DNA from: Cherax quadricarinatus
Lineage: Eukaryota; Arthropoda; Malacostraca; Decapoda; Parastacidae
Reading direction: 5' to 3'
NCBI RefSeq assembly: GCF_038502225.1
Contig: NC_091311.1
Coordinates: 32,512,049 to 32,576,048 of the forward strand
Length of the DNA stretch: 64,000 nt
The translations under genes were made by a program, and so were the position numbers. Positions 61,961 through 64,000 of this stretch are shown one piece after another (positions within the stretch are counted from its first letter, which is position 1; the number at the start of each line of letters is the position of its first letter). The notes beneath the pieces were generated by a model, which saw only the letters and a list, made by a program, of their open reading frames with translations, did not search any database and was not told the origin of the DNA.

Positions 61961-62226
61961 TATTTTAAATCTTTATTTTAATTACCAGAAATACATTAAA
62001 GTACTGTACTAAAGTTAACACAGTACAGGTATTACCATGTGTACTATTTTATAACATACATAAATATTAATATTGAAAATATACATCCACTGAGTTCAAC
62101 TGCTAAGCTGCAAAAGCTTCACATATTAAGGGTAACTAGAAATAAATGACTTAGTATTTTAAGAGAAAAAAATCACAGTTCATTAATGTATGTTAAGGCA
62201 GCTAGACGTCCATTCTTCTTCATTTC
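61961..62226 (-). other. Putative 3' UTR of peroxiredoxin
   Basis: From the stop codon down to a reversed polyA signal (TTTATT on + at ~61973-61979). No repeat recognised. Confidence 0.5.
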
Positions 62227-62312
62227 TTAATTCTCACTCTGGAAGTATTCCTTGCTGCCAGTAGGATCAGCCTTCATGGTTTTAGCTCCAGGCTTCCATC
62301 CAGCTGGGCAAA
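62227..62312 (-). CDS. Typical 2-Cys peroxiredoxin, last coding exon
   Basis: On the minus strand, acceptor TTTACAG precedes 62312. The exon encodes (V)[18 protein letters not shown] then SKEYFQSEN and TAA at 62229-62227. VCPAGWKPG carries the resolving cysteine of typical 2-Cys peroxiredoxins (PRDX1/2 type), and the C-terminal YF motif is the helix linked to hyperoxidation sensitivity. The enzyme reduces H2O2 and alkyl peroxides using thioredoxin. The first codon is split (G|TT), matching the intron phase expected after KHGEV. No other exon is visible up to 64000. PRDX1-type versus PRDX2/4-type cannot be decided from the tail alone. Confidence 0.88.
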
Positions 62313-62900
62313 CTGTAAAGAACACTCGTATATCAGGTTCTTATTACAAATACCAGCTTATATAACATGTCAAACACCAGATTTCTTTCAAATTTAGTTA
62401 TTGCATACTACAAATTAGAGCTTGTATAACTGGAGCCAGGTAAGACTAAAGCATATGGGAAGTGAAGTAGCAAGATGGAATGACAATTCCTGGTGACAAA
62501 CTAGTAGAAAAGAGGCACAATATACATGTATTTAGTATCCTGCAACATAACTAAGAGGATGGGGGGAAATAAATGCTGGCAGCCAGTCTTGTGATGGTTT
62601 GTCTTAAGTGGGAAAGCAAAAGGTTAACTGTTACATCTTACAGAATAAAATGTGAAACAATAAGACTGATATTTTCCTATATTTGAGGGAAAGGGAAAAG
62701 TCTAGGCAATTTAAATACAAGATCAATCCTAGGCAATTACAGGACAGAGGAAGGAATTAAAAATGGTAGAATGCTATAATAAATAAAGGTTTGAACAACT
62801 ATGCTCCTGCCAACTTTTTCCTAGAAGAGTACATCTGAAATGGGTATATTAAGTATATGCAGTTCCTCTATTTTACATGAAGTCCAAGTAATAAGCAAGT
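62313..62900 (-). other. Peroxiredoxin intron, nothing else recognised
   Basis: No supported exon or repeat apart from AT-rich sequence. Confidence 0.5.
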
Positions 62901-62901
62901 A

Positions 62902-63068
62902 CAGTGGTACCGCGATATTCGAGCTTAATCTATTCTAAGATGCTTTTTAAATGATAAAACAATTTTTCCCATAAGAATTGTAAATTTTATTAATCCATTC
63001 CATAACCCAAAAAATTACCACTTAAATTTTAAGTGAAAATATTGTTTATTTACACACATATAATAATA
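62902..63068. mobile_element. Left end of a pogo-like element
   Basis: TA-flanked CAGTGGTACCGCGATATTCG terminus; the opposite end is not visible. Another element starts inside it at 63069. Confidence 0.5.
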
Positions 63069-63420
63069 CAGTGGAACCTTGGCTTATGAGTGTCCCAACG
63101 TACGAGTTTTTTTGAGATACAAGCCATCGATCGGTCGATTTTTTGCTCCGACTTACGAGCCAGCTCCCCCCCCCCCAACCCAAAACCTAGACACCTCTTG
63201 TTTATCTATGATTTCATGCTTTAATTCCATGGAAATCATCCTCTTTTTTCTTGTCAGCACTGTCCTTTACACTTACTTTTTTAGGACCCATGCCTAGAAA
63301 AGCAAAATTTGGCCAAATTACTGTCAAAAATGTAAGCAAAGCAGGAGAGAACTGCTCCCACAGCTAGGTAAACAGCGCACTGAGTTGACTGTTCTGAAGC
63401 TCTCGTTATAATGTATTATT
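63069..63420 (-). mobile_element. Tigger-like element fragment with transposase start
   Basis: TA-flanked CAGTGGAACCTTGGCTTATG terminus at 63069. On the minus strand from 63290: MGPKKVSVKDSADKKKEDDF, then after a frameshift MISMELKHEIIDKQE, the Tigger HTH start, which joins directly to the terminal repeat. So it is internally deleted. The right end is not identified. Confidence 0.6.
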
Positions 63421-63785
63421 AATTTAGGGAACTGAAGCTCTATCGTTATTGTAATAATTATTATTATAACTATGTATTATCATTGATAATTTAGGGAACT
63501 GAAGTCCCTCACCAGCATCAAGGTTTCTTGACACTGGTGAGAGGCTCTTGATCTAGGGAATTGGATATGTGCTCTAGTTCCCTAAATAAATAATAATAAA
63601 AAAGGAAATTATCTTTTTCTTCTCAGCACTGTCCTTTACACTTACTTTCTTAGGACCCATGACTAGAAAAGCAAAATTTGGCCAAATTACTGTCAAAAAT
63701 GTAAGCAAAGCAGGAGAGAACTGCTCCCACAGCTAGGTAAACAGTGCACCGAGTTGGCTTCGTTCTGAAGCTCTCGTTATAAGAA
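63240..63785. repeat. ~175-bp direct duplication of the Tigger 5' segment
   Basis: 63240-63420 and 63611-63785 are near-identical (GCACTGTCCTTTACACTTAC; GGCCAAATTACTGTCAAAAA; GAGAACTGCTCCCACAGCTA). The stretch between contains AT-rich DNA and SINE D4. Confidence 0.85.
63505..63598 (+). mobile_element. SINE D4 (short)
   Basis: CTCACCAGCATCAAGGTTTC, GGTGAGAGGCTCTTGATCTA and the TAGGGAA/TTCCCTA pair as in D1, ending early in AAATAAATAATAATAAA; connector and tail motif are missing. Confidence 0.6.
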
Positions 63786-64000
63786 CATAAGAAATGAGGA
63801 ACACTGCAGCAGGCCTGTTGGCCCATACTAGGCAGGTCCTTTACAATTCATCCCACTAACAAAACATTTGCCCATCCCAATTTTCAATGCTACCCAAGAA
63901 ATAAACTGTGATGTTCAAGTCCCACTCAAACCCAACCCCTCCCACTCATGTACTTATCCAACCTAAATTTGAAACTACCCAAAGTCCTAACCTCAATAAC
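63781..64000 (+). mobile_element. Interspersed repeat running off the window
   Basis: AAGAACATAAGAAATGAGGA, CACTGCAGCAGGCCTGTTGG and CCATACTAGGCAGGTCC followed by C-rich ACCCAACCCCTCCCACTCAT. I recall this as a common decapod repeat but cannot verify it. It was copied next to the duplicated Tigger segment. Confidence 0.45.

Overview
The window looks like a nuclear, repeat-dense arthropod genome, most likely a decapod crustacean. The grounds are spliced genes with GT/AG introns, no bacterial-style operons, long dinucleotide and ATT microsatellites, several non-LTR retrotransposon families and many pogo/Tigger-like and TTAA-flanked DNA elements. The species guess is inference from repeat character, not from a search.

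Two host genes are supported. A glyoxalase II (hydroxyacylglutathione hydrolase) gene lies on the + strand. Five coding exons are visible (19123-19244, 20541-20770, 20895-20998, 21410-21554, 35341-35477); they join in frame and end in a stop, with a polyA signal near 36413. The first coding exon is not seen. The last intron is 13.8 kb and full of transposons. The second gene is the last exon of a typical 2-Cys peroxiredoxin on the - strand (62227-62312), the rest lying beyond the window. The two genes are convergent, with about 25 kb of nested repeats between them. A possible membrane-protein exon (16323-16763, -) is unassigned.

Layout: 117-11011 is a pogo/Tigger-like element (T1) opened up by two CR1/Jockey-type LINEs inserted one inside the other, themselves hit by SINEs. 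11020-18690 holds a Tigger/CAG-minisatellite composite, nested LINEs of a second family (F), and small elements. 18690-36440 is the glyoxalase II gene, whose large intron holds an RTE-like LINE with an uninterrupted 968-codon frame (26517-29423, -), a second full-length RTE broken by a 7-bp deletion (30190-33107, +), a second CAG-bearing Tigger (23969-25311), and TTAA-flanked elements. 36704-42955 is another nest (CR1, RTE, F). 44986-52636 is a TTAA element split by a full-length 6.57-kb I-type LINE (45715-52285) with perfect 13-bp target duplications. 53983-61848 is a second T1 copy in the opposite orientation containing an RTE, three TTAA/pogo elements and tandem units. 61850-64000 contains the peroxiredoxin end and Tigger-like fragments.

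Most interesting signals: (i) the 5' end of the I-type LINE and of its short head-plus-tail SINE derivatives can form the same nested, pseudoknotted fold with compensatory base changes, resembling the topology of HDV-like self-cleaving ribozymes; (ii) about eight ~1.05-kb TTAA elements carry, at one end only, twin 12-bp palindromes of form CGTA-NNNN-TACG whose core changes together in both copies (ATAT, CTAG or GATC); (iii) an internal empty site proves TTAA duplication; (iv) two TTAA elements of different subfamilies occupy the same TTAA in RTE tails; (v) a Tigger element has captured a SINE and a CAG minisatellite and exists in two copies.
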